Source: an uncultured delta proteobacterium (GTDB lineage: Bacteria > Desulfobacterota > WTBG01 > CAIYCZ01 > CAIRTM01). From it: a stretch of 55,449 bases of DNA. The DNA is taken from NCBI GenBank assembly GCA_903911225.1, contig CAIWCT010000453.1, positions 1-55,449 on the forward strand, in the 5' to 3' direction. The notes under the pieces were generated by a model. That model did no database searches, was not told the DNA's origin, and was given only the letters and a program-made list of their open reading frames with translations. The position numbers and the translations under genes are program-made. Shown here one piece after another: positions 24,956-33,710 of this stretch (positions are counted from its first letter, which is position 1; every line of letters begins with the position of its first letter).

Positions 24956-26121
24956 AAGCGCGGGAGCTCATCTATTTTGATCATAATGCCACGACGCCTC
25001 TGTGCACTGAGGCGCGGCAGGCCATGCTGCCGTTTCTTGACACGGCCTTCGGCAACCCTTCTTCTTATCACCGTCTGGGCAGGCAGGCCCGCAGCGACGT
25101 GGAAGCAGGGCGCCGTACCATTGCAGATATTTTTGGCTGCAGACCGACGGAAGTTCTTTTCACCTCAGGCGGCACGGAGGCAAACAATTTGGCCCTGCGC
25201 GGTGCAGCTTCCGCTATGAAGGACAGGGGCTGCCATATCATCACAACGGCCATCGAGCATCACAGCGTACTGAAGACCTGTGAGGCTCTTGGCCGGAAGG
25301 GCTTCAACATAACTTTTCTGCCTGTTGACAGCAAGGGTGTGGTCGATCCGCAGCTGGTTGCAGACGCGATCCGACCCGATACGATTCTTCTAAGCGTGAT
25401 GCACGCCAACAATGAAACAGGCGCAGTGCAGCCCGTTGAAGAAATAGGACGTATTGCGCGCCAAAGGGGCATAACATTCCACTCCGATGCTATTCAGGCT
25501 TTCGGTAAAATAGCGATGGGCACAGTGCTTGACTATGCCGATATGGTTTCGGTATCAGCCCACAAGGTATACGGACCCCGAGGCGTTGGGGCACTGCTGG
25601 TGCGTAGGGGCACGTCGCTTTCACCAATTATGACAGGCGGGCATCATGAGCATGGCCTGCGGCCCGGCACAGAAAATATGGCCGCTATTGCCGGTTTTGC
25701 CGCAGCGGCGGGGCAGGCGGTGGAAAAACTTGCCGCAGAGGCGGCTCGTCTTGCAGTTCTTCGCGATCGTTTTGAAGAAATGCTGTTGCAAACCATACCT
25801 AATATATCCATCAACAGCTGCGATGCGCCCCGAACACCTAATACATCCAGCATCTGTTTTTCAGGCATTGAGAGCGAGTCGGTGCTGCTGCACCTTGATC
25901 TGCTGGGAATTTGTGCCTCGGCAGGCTCAGCCTGCACCACGGGCGATCCAGAGCCTTCGCATGTGCTGCGGGCCATGGGCCTTTCAAGCCTGCAGGCCCA
26001 GGGCGCGGTACGCTTTTCCTTCGGCAGCACTACCACGCCGGAGCAAATTGATTCGGCAGCCGAAACCCTTGCCGGCATTGTCAAAAAACTTAGGGGGGTA
26101 TCCAGCCTATGCCAAAACTGA
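24952..26121 (+). CDS. NifS/IscS-type cysteine desulfurase
   Basis: This 389-residue PLP enzyme gives persulfide sulfur, and possibly selenium, to the NifU partner. Key residues are the PLP lysine K205 in SAHKVYGPRG and the persulfide cysteine C329 in SAGSACTTGD, on the long flexible loop typical of group I enzymes. Other motifs are FDHNATTP, SGGTEANNLAL and HANNETGAVQP. It overlaps the NifU gene by four bases and the MBL gene by 13. Its place among selenium-hydroxylase markers makes selenocysteine lyase activity worth testing (inference). Confidence 0.9.
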   Translation: MKARELIYFDHNATTPLCTEARQAMLPFLDTAFGNPSSYHRLGRQARSDVEAGRRTIADIFGCRPTEVLFTSGGTEANNLALRGAASAMKDRGCHIITTAIEHHSVLKTCEALGRKGFNITFLPVDSKGVVDPQLVADAIRPDTILLSVMHANNETGAVQPVEEIGRIARQRGITFHSDAIQAFGKIAMGTVLDYADMVSVSAHKVYGPRGVGALLVRRGTSLSPIMTGGHHEHGLRPGTENMAAIAGFAAAAGQAVEKLAAEAARLAVLRDRFEEMLLQTIPNISINSCDAPRTPNTSSICFSGIESESVLLHLDLLGICASAGSACTTGDPEPSHVLRAMGLSSLQAQGAVRFSFGSTTTPEQIDSAAETLAGIVKKLRGVSSLCQN

Positions 26122-26951
26122 CCATATTGTGTGAAAATACTGCCGGCACCGCGCTGAGTGTGCTGGGCGAACACGGCTTTGCCGTCCTAATAGAAAGGGG
26201 ATGCCAAAGCTTTCTGTTTGACACCGGCCAGGGCCATACTATCTTACATAATACTGCCTGCCTGAAAAAAGATCTCAGCAGGATAAACAAAATACTGCTC
26301 AGCCATGGCCACTATGACCATACTGGCGGGCTGATGAAGGTAGTGAAACTGGCTGCACCGGTCGATGTCTACTGCCATCCCGCAGTCTTTATGAAGCGCT
26401 ATGCCGCTGTAAAAGCGGGTGATAAAACGACCCACCGCAGCGTGGGCATGCCATACCTTCGCGACGAACTTGAAGCCCTGGGGGCAAGGTTTGTTTTTAA
26501 TACAGCCTTTACGAAAATTGCAAAGGGGCTTTATTTGACTGGTGAGGTGCCCCGCACGACCTTATTTGAAAAAAATGACCGACGCCTGGTGGTGCAAAAA
26601 GATGGGCAGTACGTGCAGGACACCATCCCTGATGATCAGTCGCTGGTCATTGAATCAGGGCGGGGGCTTGCTGTCATACTCGGCTGTGCTCACTCCGGTA
26701 TCATTAATACCCTGAATCACATACAGTCGCAACTGCCGGGAAAAACTATTCATACTGTCATTGGCGGCACACATATGGGGTTTCTCAGCGAGACGCAGCT
26801 TGAAAAAACAATAGAGCATCTGAAGCAGTTTGACCTAAAGCGCATCGGTGTTTCCCACTGTACCGGCCTTGCGCCCTCGATGAGGCTTCTGCAGGCTTTT
26901 GGGGATAAATTCTTTTTTGCAAATGTAGGGAGCGTTTTGGATATTGCCTAA
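26109..26951 (+). CDS. Metallo-beta-lactamase-fold hydrolase (dihydropteroate-type family)
   Basis: The 280-residue MBL-fold protein has LLSHGHYDHTGGL, GEVPRTT, LGCAHSGIINTL and GGTHMGFLS, typical of the family that includes the methanopterin-pathway RFAP-synthase-like MBL proteins. Its substrate is unknown; several members act on pterin or cyclic phosphate compounds. It starts inside the end of nifS. The cluster suggests a role near cofactor maturation, possibly on a pterin. Confidence 0.8.
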   Translation: MPKLTILCENTAGTALSVLGEHGFAVLIERGCQSFLFDTGQGHTILHNTACLKKDLSRINKILLSHGHYDHTGGLMKVVKLAAPVDVYCHPAVFMKRYAAVKAGDKTTHRSVGMPYLRDELEALGARFVFNTAFTKIAKGLYLTGEVPRTTLFEKNDRRLVVQKDGQYVQDTIPDDQSLVIESGRGLAVILGCAHSGIINTLNHIQSQLPGKTIHTVIGGTHMGFLSETQLEKTIEHLKQFDLKRIGVSHCTGLAPSMRLLQAFGDKFFFANVGSVLDIA

Positions 26952-26984
26952 ACGATTGAAAAATACAACTAAGTAGGAGGGTAT

Positions 26985-27497
26985 ATGAAAAAAATTTTAT
27001 TCTTCACACTAATTGTTTTTGCTGCATCAACGCTTGCTGCTTTTGCGCAGGATGATATTAAGCAGACGCCCAACTGCAAGTATTGCGGCATGGACAGGCA
27101 GATGTTCAGTCATAGCAGGATGCTTATAAATTATGACGATGGGTCGTTTATTGGGACTTGCAGCCTGCACTGTTCAGCGCTGGATTTGGGGCTGACTCTG
27201 GACAAGACGCCGAAGGCTATCATGGTTGCCGATTACGGCACAAAAAAGCTGATTGATGCCGAGAAAGCCATGTGGGTCATTGGCGGCAGCGTTCAGGGAG
27301 TAATGACCAGAAATGCTAAATGGGCCTTTGAAAACAAAATGGGTGCCGAAAAGTTCATCAAACAGAACGGCGGCGCCCTTGCCACTTTTGATGAAGCCAT
27401 CAAGCAGGCCTATGAGGAGATGTACCAGGATACGAAGATGATCCGGGATAAACGCAAAATGAAAAAAATGATGGAAAATAAAAAACCGGCATCCTGA
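26985..27497 (+). CDS. NosL-family secreted metal-binding protein
   Basis: The 170-residue protein has a signal peptide (residues 1-21, ending AAFAQ) and then NCKYCGMDRQMF (about 30-41), the Cys-x2-Cys-x-Met copper-binding signature of NosL. A second pair CSLHC lies near 58-62. The C-terminus is Lys-rich and helical. NosL delivers copper to nitrous oxide reductase, but no nos genes are present, so a different metal role is likely. TAGGAGGGTAT precedes the ATG. Confidence 0.77.
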   Translation: MKKILFFTLIVFAASTLAAFAQDDIKQTPNCKYCGMDRQMFSHSRMLINYDDGSFIGTCSLHCSALDLGLTLDKTPKAIMVADYGTKKLIDAEKAMWVIGGSVQGVMTRNAKWAFENKMGAEKFIKQNGGALATFDEAIKQAYEEMYQDTKMIRDKRKMKKMMENKKPAS

Positions 27498-27804
27498 TAT
27501 TCTGTATTGTTGGGATTTTTTATGGGGCTCCCGCTCGGTTACTTCCATTACAAATGCGCTCGATGCAGAAGTCACTTGTTTTTTAAACAGCAAAGGGTTC
27601 GGTTTGTTTTCTTGTTTGATTTAAACGGGCACCGGAGGGCTTGTGGATAGAATAATCCAGCGCCCTTATAATTCCCAACGCCTGCATAAAACTGGCAATA
27701 AATCTTATTTTTGGGGCACACTCGTAAAACAGAGAGCGTTTTGCCGGATGCCTCTATGGCCTTATGCATAGTTAAAGACAAATTAATTTGAGATAAGGAG
27801 TTAT
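27498..27804. other. Intergenic region before the DUF1847 gene
   Basis: No gene, clear promoter or terminator was recognised in these 307 bases. Short imperfect inverted repeats occur (AAAAC/GTTTT near 27727-27743; TGGAT/AATCCA near 27645) but without a U-tract. Confidence 0.4.
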
Positions 27805-28422
27805 ATGAAATGCGCACGATGTAAAACCGTTGACTGCTATACCATAGGCAAAGACTGCACTGACCGCAAAGACGAGATTTCCGGGCTGTATAAAGAAGAT
27901 CCAGAGGCGCTTGCGATCATGGGAGCCGCAGCGGCGCTGGAGGCCGAGGGCTATATGCTGCTGCCGCGTGTGCAGGAGGTGATACTGTTCGGCCAAAAGA
28001 TGGGCTACCGGCATCTAGGCATGGCCTTTTGCGCTGGGCTGCACCGTGAGGCGCGGCTGCTGGAGGAGCTGCTGGCACCGCACTTCGAGATCACCTCTGC
28101 CTGCTGCAAGGTCTGCGGCATTGCAAAAGAAGATTTTGACCTGCCGAAATTGCGCGATAATCCCGCTGAGGTCATGTGCAACCCCCTGGGCCAGGCCGAT
28201 ATTTTAAACCGCGCTGGAGCAGAGATGAACCTTCTGGTCGGCCTGTGCGTCGGCCACGACATGATATTTAATAAATATTCGAAAGCTCCCGTAACAACGG
28301 TTATCGTTAAGGATCGCGTACTTGCCCATAATCCGGCCGGGGCTCTGTATACTCACTACTGGATGCGAATCATCAAGGAAAACAAACTCATTGAGAAAGG
28401 AACATTAGGCGATGACAAATGA
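27805..28422 (+). CDS. DUF1847 cysteine-rich putative metal-binding protein
   Basis: The 205-residue protein begins MKCARCKTVDCYTIGKDC and carries further Cys clusters (SACCKVCGIAKED and MCNPLGQAD) with GLCVGHDMIF in the C-terminal half, all marks of DUF1847. It probably binds a metal centre; function is unknown. GATAAGGAGTTAT precedes the ATG. It overlaps the next gene by 11 bases. Confidence 0.82.
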   Translation: MKCARCKTVDCYTIGKDCTDRKDEISGLYKEDPEALAIMGAAAALEAEGYMLLPRVQEVILFGQKMGYRHLGMAFCAGLHREARLLEELLAPHFEITSACCKVCGIAKEDFDLPKLRDNPAEVMCNPLGQADILNRAGAEMNLLVGLCVGHDMIFNKYSKAPVTTVIVKDRVLAHNPAGALYTHYWMRIIKENKLIEKGTLGDDK

Positions 28423-28759
28423 GGTGCAGGATTTTTTTAGAGACATTGCCAAGGCGCGGCAGAAATTGGCTAAACATATACCTGATACCTATAAATCCTT
28501 TACCGGACTCCACGACAATGTAATGGAACCCGGCGCTCTTGACAAAAAGCAGAAAGAGCTGATCGCGCTGGGGATTGCCGTTGCCAGCCACTGCAAGCCC
28601 TGCATCTATCAGCACACGCAGGCTGCCGTGCAGGAGGGCGCCACCGCCACAGAAGTGCTTGAGGCAGCAGGCGTGGCGGTTCTCATGGCCGGCGGTCCGG
28701 CCTTCGCGCATTTGCCCGAAATCCTAAAGGTCTTCGATGTTCTGGGGGTGAAATATTAA
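28412..28759 (+). CDS. Carboxymuconolactone decarboxylase / AhpD-like protein
   Basis: The 115-residue protein has the AhpD-like redox motif SHCKPCIYQHTQAA, with paired Cys and a following His, and the family's all-helical pattern (KQKELIALGIAVA). Related proteins act as alkylhydroperoxidase or electron-transfer partners. It overlaps the DUF1847 gene, which suggests a two-protein unit. GAAAGGAACATTAGGCG precedes the ATG. Confidence 0.82.
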   Translation: MTNEVQDFFRDIAKARQKLAKHIPDTYKSFTGLHDNVMEPGALDKKQKELIALGIAVASHCKPCIYQHTQAAVQEGATATEVLEAAGVAVLMAGGPAFAHLPEILKVFDVLGVKY

Positions 28760-28869
28760 AAATTTTCCTGAGCCGGAAGCTGATACAATACCCGGCACAG
28801 AGCCTTTAGTGATCATTTCGGTTTATTAAGTTTTATTTTCATTGCTTTTTTTGATAAAAAGATATATTT

Positions 28870-28883
28870 TTGGCATTTGCCAA
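28870..28883. promoter_or_regulatory. Inverted repeat before the DUF134 gene
   Basis: TTGGCATTTGCCAA is a perfect inverted repeat of TTGGCA with a two-base centre, 15 bases before the ATG of the DUF134 regulator. An autoregulatory operator is possible. Confidence 0.4.
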
Positions 28884-28897
28884 TATGGAAATTTTCA

Positions 28898-29323
28898 ATG
28901 TCACGACCCCAAAAATACCGTCATGTGCAATGTACCCCAGATGCTCTTTATTTTAAGCCCCGTGCCGTGCCCCTGTGTAATCTGGAAGAATTAGCTCTCA
29001 CCTTTGATGAGCTGGAGGCCATGCGGCTTGCCGACCTGGAGGGGCTTTATCAGAAAAATGCCGCCGCCAGAATGCAGATATCCCGGCAGACCTTCGGCAA
29101 TATCGTAAAAACAGCACGCAGGATAGTAGCCGATGCCTTAGTGAACGGTAAGGCAATCCGCATTGAAGGCGGCGTTTGTTCGGTGGCGAAAAAAGAAGGG
29201 TTTATCTGCGATGATTGTTCTCATACTTGGGTGGGTGATGCAATAAACGACATCTGCCCCAAGTGTAAAAGCGGGAGTCTGGCCCGAACCCGAGAACCCA
29301 TAACCAAGCCTAAGATGCCATGA
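28898..29323 (+). CDS. DUF134-family HTH protein with C-terminal zinc ribbon
   Basis: The 141-residue protein opens MSRPQKYRHV, the DUF134 signature, and has a sigma-like HTH (about 35-90: LTFDELEAMRLADLEG and QISRQTFGNIVKTARR). The C-terminal CDDCSHTW and CPKCKSG form a zinc ribbon. DUF134 genes commonly accompany NifX-like genes. The ATG at 28898 is chosen because the family starts here; an upstream TTG at 28877 lacks a ribosome site. The likely role is transcriptional control of the metal-cofactor genes (inference). Confidence 0.82.
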   Translation: MSRPQKYRHVQCTPDALYFKPRAVPLCNLEELALTFDELEAMRLADLEGLYQKNAAARMQISRQTFGNIVKTARRIVADALVNGKAIRIEGGVCSVAKKEGFICDDCSHTWVGDAINDICPKCKSGSLARTREPITKPKMP

Positions 29324-29374
29324 CCGGCGGACTATAGGCAGGTATATTTTTTTGACTGCCGTAGGGCATTTTTT

Positions 29375-30256
29375 GAAATTATATAGTAAACTAATAAGAT
29401 ATGAAGACAGAAGGACTTAAAAGCATGACCGAAACAATTGTAGTTATACGTGGCGCAGGCGACCTTGCAACGGGTGTGGCCCACCGCCTGCACCGCAGCG
29501 GTTTTAAAGTGCTGCTGCTGGAAGTGGCCCAGCCGCTGGTTGTGCGGCGGACCGTGTCTTTTGCCCAGGCTGTAATCGATGGGGAGACAGCGGTTGAAGA
29601 TGTGCGGGCACGGAAAGTGGCTGGCATCGATGAGATCAAAAAAGCATGGCAGCAGGCCGTCATCCCCGTGCTGGTTGATCCGGGAGCAAATATTTTAAAA
29701 GAGCTTAAAGCTGATGTCGTTGTTGATGCCACGCTTGCCAAGCGAGATACGGGTATGCGGCGGGATATGGCGCCGCTCACCATTGCCCTCGGCCCGGGAT
29801 TTGAGGCGGGCAAACAGGCCCATGTCGTTATTGAAACAAACCGGGGGCACGATATGGGGCGGCTGATTTTCAAAGGTGCTGCAGAGCCAGACACCGGTAC
29901 GCCCGGCCTGGTCAAGGGGTATGCAGCCGAGCGTGTGCTGCGCTCGCCCTGCGCAGGCGCGGTCAAACATGTTGTGGATATCGGCGCCCGGGTCAAAAAG
30001 GGCGACAGGATCTGCTCTGTTGAGGACAAACCGGTGCTGGCTCAATTTGACGGCGTAGTTCGCGGCCTTATCATGAATGGCCGGGAAGTGCCGCAGGGCC
30101 TGAAGATCGGCGATGTCGACCCCCGCATAGACACCAACTGCTATACAATTTCCGACAAGGCACGCGCCCTTGGCGGCTCGGTGCTTGAATCGATTCTTAT
30201 GTGGAAAAGCGGCGCTCTGGGTGTCTGCTGAAGATAAACATTCCTATTATCAAATG
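29375..30256 (+). repeat. Long direct repeat, copy 2 (yqeB and flanks)
   Basis: Second copy of the unit at 16290-17172. The similarity covers the whole yqeB gene and short stretches outside both ends (AAACTAATAAG before; AAACATTCCTATTATC after). Confidence 0.75.
29425..30231 (+). CDS. yqeB: YqeB/EF2563-family selenium-dependent molybdenum hydroxylase accessory protein, copy 2
   Basis: The 268-residue protein is about 94 percent identical to the copy at 16340, with about 16 substitutions (for example the KKGDRIC versus KKDDILC segment) and many silent changes. All family motifs are kept, so both copies look functional. GAAGGACTTAAAAGC before the ATG at 29425 matches the start of copy 1. It opens the coxD/coxE-like run of genes. 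Confidence 0.88.
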   Translation: MTETIVVIRGAGDLATGVAHRLHRSGFKVLLLEVAQPLVVRRTVSFAQAVIDGETAVEDVRARKVAGIDEIKKAWQQAVIPVLVDPGANILKELKADVVVDATLAKRDTGMRRDMAPLTIALGPGFEAGKQAHVVIETNRGHDMGRLIFKGAAEPDTGTPGLVKGYAAERVLRSPCAGAVKHVVDIGARVKKGDRICSVEDKPVLAQFDGVVRGLIMNGREVPQGLKIGDVDPRIDTNCYTISDKARALGGSVLESILMWKSGALGVC

Positions 30257-30265
30257 AAAAGAGGC

Positions 30266-31150
30266 ATGATGAAGACTTTAAATTCCGTAGATGAAATCAA
30301 GAAGGCACTAAAGCAGGAGAGTTATATCTGCGATGACCCGCTCGCCTTCACGATCTATCTGGCATTGCAGATGGAAAAGCCGCTGCTGCTTGAAGGTGAG
30401 CCCGGTGTGGGTAAAACCGAAATCGCCAAGGTGCTTGCTGCGGTGCTCGGGCGCAAGCTTATTCGCCTGCAATGCTATGAAGGGCTTGACGCCACCTCCA
30501 CAATCTATGAATGGAATTACGCCAAGCAGCTTTTAAAAATCAAAGCTCTCGATACAACCGCCGGGGGTCATGTTGAAAATGTTTTTACCGAGGAATTTCT
30601 CATCCCCCGGCCACTGCTTCAGGCTGTGCGGGGAGAGGAAAAGGTGGTGCTCCTGATCGATGAGGTCGACCGGGCCGACGAGGAGTTCGAGGCATTTCTG
30701 CTTGAAATACTCTCCGATTTCCAAGTTACCATTCCTGAAATGGGAACAGTGAAAGCCAAACACAAGCCCATTGTTATTATTACCTCAAACCGCGTCCGCG
30801 AGCTACACGATGCGCTCAAGCGCCGCTGCCTGTATCATTTTATCGACTATCCGACCATCGAGCGAGAGCGGGAGATCATACTGGCGAAAATCCCCAATAT
30901 TGAAGCTACCCTTGCCAAGAAAATATCGCGCATCATGGCAACACTTCGGGAGCAGGAGTTTTACAAGCGGCCCGGCGTTGCGGAAACGCTTGACTGGTCT
31001 CAGGCCCTCACCTTTCTAGAGAAAGACGAGATAGACGAGCTCACCATGGATATGACCTCGGGCTGCCTGTTTAAATTCAAGGAAGACGTGAAGAAATTCA
31101 AGGACCTGTCAACCACGGTTTTGATTCATGCAGAGACTAAAATCGAATGA
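30266..31150 (+). CDS. MoxR/CoxD-type AAA+ ATPase
   Basis: The 294-residue AAA+ ATPase has Walker A GEPGVGKT (44-51), Walker B VVLLIDEVDRADEEFEAFLLE and the sensor region ITSNRVRELHDALKRRCLYHF. In the carbon monoxide dehydrogenase cluster, CoxD of this type remodels the Mo-Cu active site together with the VWA protein CoxE, which is encoded next here. The start is the first of two ATGs at 30266; GAAAAGAGGC precedes it. It overlaps the VWA gene by four bases. Confidence 0.86.
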   Translation: MMKTLNSVDEIKKALKQESYICDDPLAFTIYLALQMEKPLLLEGEPGVGKTEIAKVLAAVLGRKLIRLQCYEGLDATSTIYEWNYAKQLLKIKALDTTAGGHVENVFTEEFLIPRPLLQAVRGEEKVVLLIDEVDRADEEFEAFLLEILSDFQVTIPEMGTVKAKHKPIVIITSNRVRELHDALKRRCLYHFIDYPTIEREREIILAKIPNIEATLAKKISRIMATLREQEFYKRPGVAETLDWSQALTFLEKDEIDELTMDMTSGCLFKFKEDVKKFKDLSTTVLIHAETKIE

Positions 31151-32379
31151 AAGTACTTCTTGTCCCCGTTGAAGCGCAGAAAAAGCTTGAAGCGCAGAAA
31201 AAGAAGCAGGACAGCGTTACCATTGAGCAGCGCACGGCGTCGCTTATCCAGCGCATTATCAAGTTTGCAAAACTGCTGCGCATAAATAAAGTGCCCGTTC
31301 ATACCTCAAATGAGCGGGACGCCATCTCGGCCCTTGCTCATATCGATATTAACAGCCGCTTTGAGTTTTATATGGCCCTGCGGACCAATATGCTCATGAG
31401 CCAAAAGTACCGGGCGGCTTTTGATGTTATGTTTCTGCAGTTCTGGCGCACCGGGGTGAGCATTCCCAAGAAATACGGTGGCAGCAATGACGAGCCCGAT
31501 GACAATAACTCCACCGTTGATAAAGAGAACAAATCACCCGAGGATGAAGAGGACGGCAACCCCAAAAAAGATTCCAAAAAGCTGAGCAATCAGTACGAAG
31601 AGATCGCCGTGCCGACCTACTCTCTCGGCCAGTCTCTGCGGGAGAAGGATTTCGAGTTGATCACGGCCTATGAGGTTGCCCTGTTCGATGAGATTTTTCG
31701 AAATTTCAGGATTACCGTAAAAGAAAAGCTCGGGCGGCGGTTCAAGCCCAGCAATAAGGGAAAAATGATCGATCTGCGCCGCTCGATCCGCCAGTCAACA
31801 CAGCGGGGCGGGGAAATTATGCAGATACTGACCAAACAGCGCAAGCCCCGGGAGTCCAAGCTGGTGCTGCTTGCCGACGTGAGCGGCTCCATGGACATCT
31901 ACAGCCGCTTTCTTATCAAATTCACGTACAGCCTTCAGAAATATTTGCGCGATACCGAAACCTTTGTCTTCGGCACCCAGCTCATGCGCATCAGCGATAT
32001 ATTGAGCAACCGCAGGCTTGAATCGGCCATGTCGATTTTGTCGAAAAAAGTGCAGTTCTGGTCGGGCGGCACGGATATCGGCGGCTGCTTTGCCGAGTTT
32101 AACGAGCACTTTGGCGGCAAGCTCCGCAAGCGCAACCGCATACTGGTTATTTTGAGCGATGGCTGGGACAAGGGCGATGCCGAACTGCTAAAAAAACAGA
32201 TGGTCCTTTTCAAGCGCGGCTTCCGAAAAATAATCTGGCTCAACCCGAATCTGAAATACGACCGCTATGAGCCGTTATGCCTTGGCATGTCTACAGCCAT
32301 GCCGTATGTGGATCATTTTCTGCCCTGCCATAATTTGAAGACACTTGAGCAGTTTATAGAGCTTGTGAAAAATATCTGA
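31147..32379 (+). CDS. CoxE-like VWA-domain protein
   Basis: The 410-residue protein pairs with the MoxR-type ATPase. Residues of about 1-230 hold a charged region with an acidic linker (NSTVDKENKSPEDEEDGN), and the VWA domain begins near 235 with the MIDAS motif D244-x-S246-x-S248 (LLADVSGSMD) and VQFWSGGTDIGGCF. CoxE-type proteins assist metal insertion or maturation of molybdenum hydroxylases. Translational coupling with the ATPase supports the pairing. Confidence 0.86.
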   Translation: MKVLLVPVEAQKKLEAQKKKQDSVTIEQRTASLIQRIIKFAKLLRINKVPVHTSNERDAISALAHIDINSRFEFYMALRTNMLMSQKYRAAFDVMFLQFWRTGVSIPKKYGGSNDEPDDNNSTVDKENKSPEDEEDGNPKKDSKKLSNQYEEIAVPTYSLGQSLREKDFELITAYEVALFDEIFRNFRITVKEKLGRRFKPSNKGKMIDLRRSIRQSTQRGGEIMQILTKQRKPRESKLVLLADVSGSMDIYSRFLIKFTYSLQKYLRDTETFVFGTQLMRISDILSNRRLESAMSILSKKVQFWSGGTDIGGCFAEFNEHFGGKLRKRNRILVILSDGWDKGDAELLKKQMVLFKRGFRKIIWLNPNLKYDRYEPLCLGMSTAMPYVDHFLPCHNLKTLEQFIELVKNI

Positions 32380-32391
32380 AAGGAATTTCTT

Positions 32392-32847
32392 ATGACGGAT
32401 CCGTTTCAAGAAGATTCATGCGCCTGGGGAGGGGTTGAGGGCGCTCCCAAATTAGATGACCCGGGTGAAGACTGCCCGGCACTGGTGCGCGAGCATGCCA
32501 TTTCCCCCCGCAATTTCGGCGAGATGAGCGACGGGCTTGCCGACGGGTATGCCCTGCTTGATGATCCTGCCTGCGGCGACAAAATAGAATTATGGATTAT
32601 GATCGAGGATGGCCGTATTTTTGACATTCGCTTCAAGTCTAACGGCTGCGCACCAACCATCGCTGTGAACAGCATGCTCACCGAGCTTGCCCTGGGAAAA
32701 ACCATTGCAGAGGCAAAACAGCTTGGCAATACCGATATTGAAGCGGCATTTCAGGGCGGCATTGAGCTTCAGACCGGTTGCCCGCTGGCGAGCATCAGGG
32801 CATTGCAGATGGCAATTGAAGATTTTGAGAAGAAAAAGAAAAGGTAG
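32392..32847 (+). CDS. NifU/IscU-like Fe-S scaffold, copy B
   Basis: The 151-residue protein has the three cluster cysteines Cys61 (DDPACGDKI), Cys86 (NGCAPTIA) and Cys130 (QTGCPLAS), plus Asp63. A 30-residue N-terminal extension with two extra Cys replaces that of copy A. It lacks a neighbouring NifS, so it may use the one at 24952. AAAGGAATTTCTT precedes the ATG. Its stop codon lies inside a repeat element (32844-32877). Confidence 0.83.
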   Translation: MTDPFQEDSCAWGGVEGAPKLDDPGEDCPALVREHAISPRNFGEMSDGLADGYALLDDPACGDKIELWIMIEDGRIFDIRFKSNGCAPTIAVNSMLTELALGKTIAEAKQLGNTDIEAAFQGGIELQTGCPLASIRALQMAIEDFEKKKKR

Positions 32848-32877
32848 GGGCGACTTCAGTCGCGATTGTATCGCGGA
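32844..32877 (+). repeat. Short palindromic repeat overlapping a stop codon
   Basis: GTAGGGGCGACTTCAGTCGC begins at the TAG stop of the NifU-like gene. It contains the hairpin GCGAC/GTCGC with a TTCA loop and a second one GCGAT/ATCGC. The GTAGGGGCG piece recurs at 39867 and, inverted, at 42069-42077. Confidence 0.55.
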
Positions 32878-32921
32878 TAGTTCTGCGCCTGCATCAGAAA
32901 ATATTTTAAAGGAGAATCATT

Positions 32922-33710
32922 ATGGATATATTTGAAGAAATCGTTGCAGCCAGAAAAGGCAATCAGCCCGTAGTCCTGGCTACCGTCATACAATCCCTGG
33001 GCTCTGCCCCCCGTGAGGATGGCGCCCGGATGCTGGTGCGGCCCGACGGCTCCATTGCCGGCACGATCGGCGGCGGCGCGGTTGAGCAAAAGATCATTGA
33101 AGAAGCCCTTGCCCTCATGAAGGGCGGCTCGTCAAAACTCATCACCTATGAGCTTAAGGATATCGGCATGCAGTGCGGCGGCGGCATGAGCGTCTTTGTC
33201 GAGCCTCTGGTGCCGGCCCCGCAGCTTTTGATTTTCGGTGCCGGCCATATCGGCACCTGTCTCACCCAGATCGGTAAAATGCTGGAATTTAGCGTCACCG
33301 TGGTCGATAATCGGTCGGAGTTTGCCAATGCTGAGCGTTTGCCCTGGGCTGACACAATAATTGCCGAGGAGTATGCGGCTGCAATTGAAAAGGCCGCCTT
33401 CAATGCGCGGACCTATGTCGTCATTTTAACCCATAAGCATAGCCATGATTATGAAGTGCTTGAGATGTGCCTTAAGAAAAACTGGTGCTATCTCGGCATG
33501 ATCGGCAGCCGCGCCAAGGTCGCCAAGGTTTTTGATCAGCTGCGGGCAAAGGGCGTAACCGATGAGCTTATACAAAAAATACATTCGCCGGTCGGGATTA
33601 AGATCGGCGCCAATACGCCCTCCGAGATCGCCATTTCCATACTTGCTGAAATCATTCAGGCCCGCAGCGCAGTAAGTCAGGCGCCGCGCGGCTGCCCCAG
33701 CGAAGCATGA
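32922..33710 (+). CDS. xdhC: XdhC/CoxI-family molybdenum hydroxylase maturation protein
   Basis: The 262-residue protein has an N-terminal XdhC/CoxI domain (VLATVIQSLGSAPREDGARM and GGGAVEQKIIEEA) and a C-terminal Rossmann domain (FGAGHIGTCLTQIG, LTHKHSHDYEVLE, YLGMIGSRAKVA). XdhC binds the molybdenum cofactor and inserts the terminal sulfur before loading the hydroxylase. AAAGGAGAATCATT precedes the ATG. It overlaps yqeC by four bases, a typical maturation pair. Confidence 0.9.
   Translation: MDIFEEIVAARKGNQPVVLATVIQSLGSAPREDGARMLVRPDGSIAGTIGGGAVEQKIIEEALALMKGGSSKLITYELKDIGMQCGGGMSVFVEPLVPAPQLLIFGAGHIGTCLTQIGKMLEFSVTVVDNRSEFANAERLPWADTIIAEEYAAAIEKAAFNARTYVVILTHKHSHDYEVLEMCLKKNWCYLGMIGSRAKVAKVFDQLRAKGVTDELIQKIHSPVGIKIGANTPSEIAISILAEIIQARSAVSQAPRGCPSEA

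Noticed and set aside
28870..28883. Sigma-54 promoter TGGCAT...TTGCC
   Set aside because: Spacing between the GG and GC elements is wrong; it is better explained as an inverted repeat.
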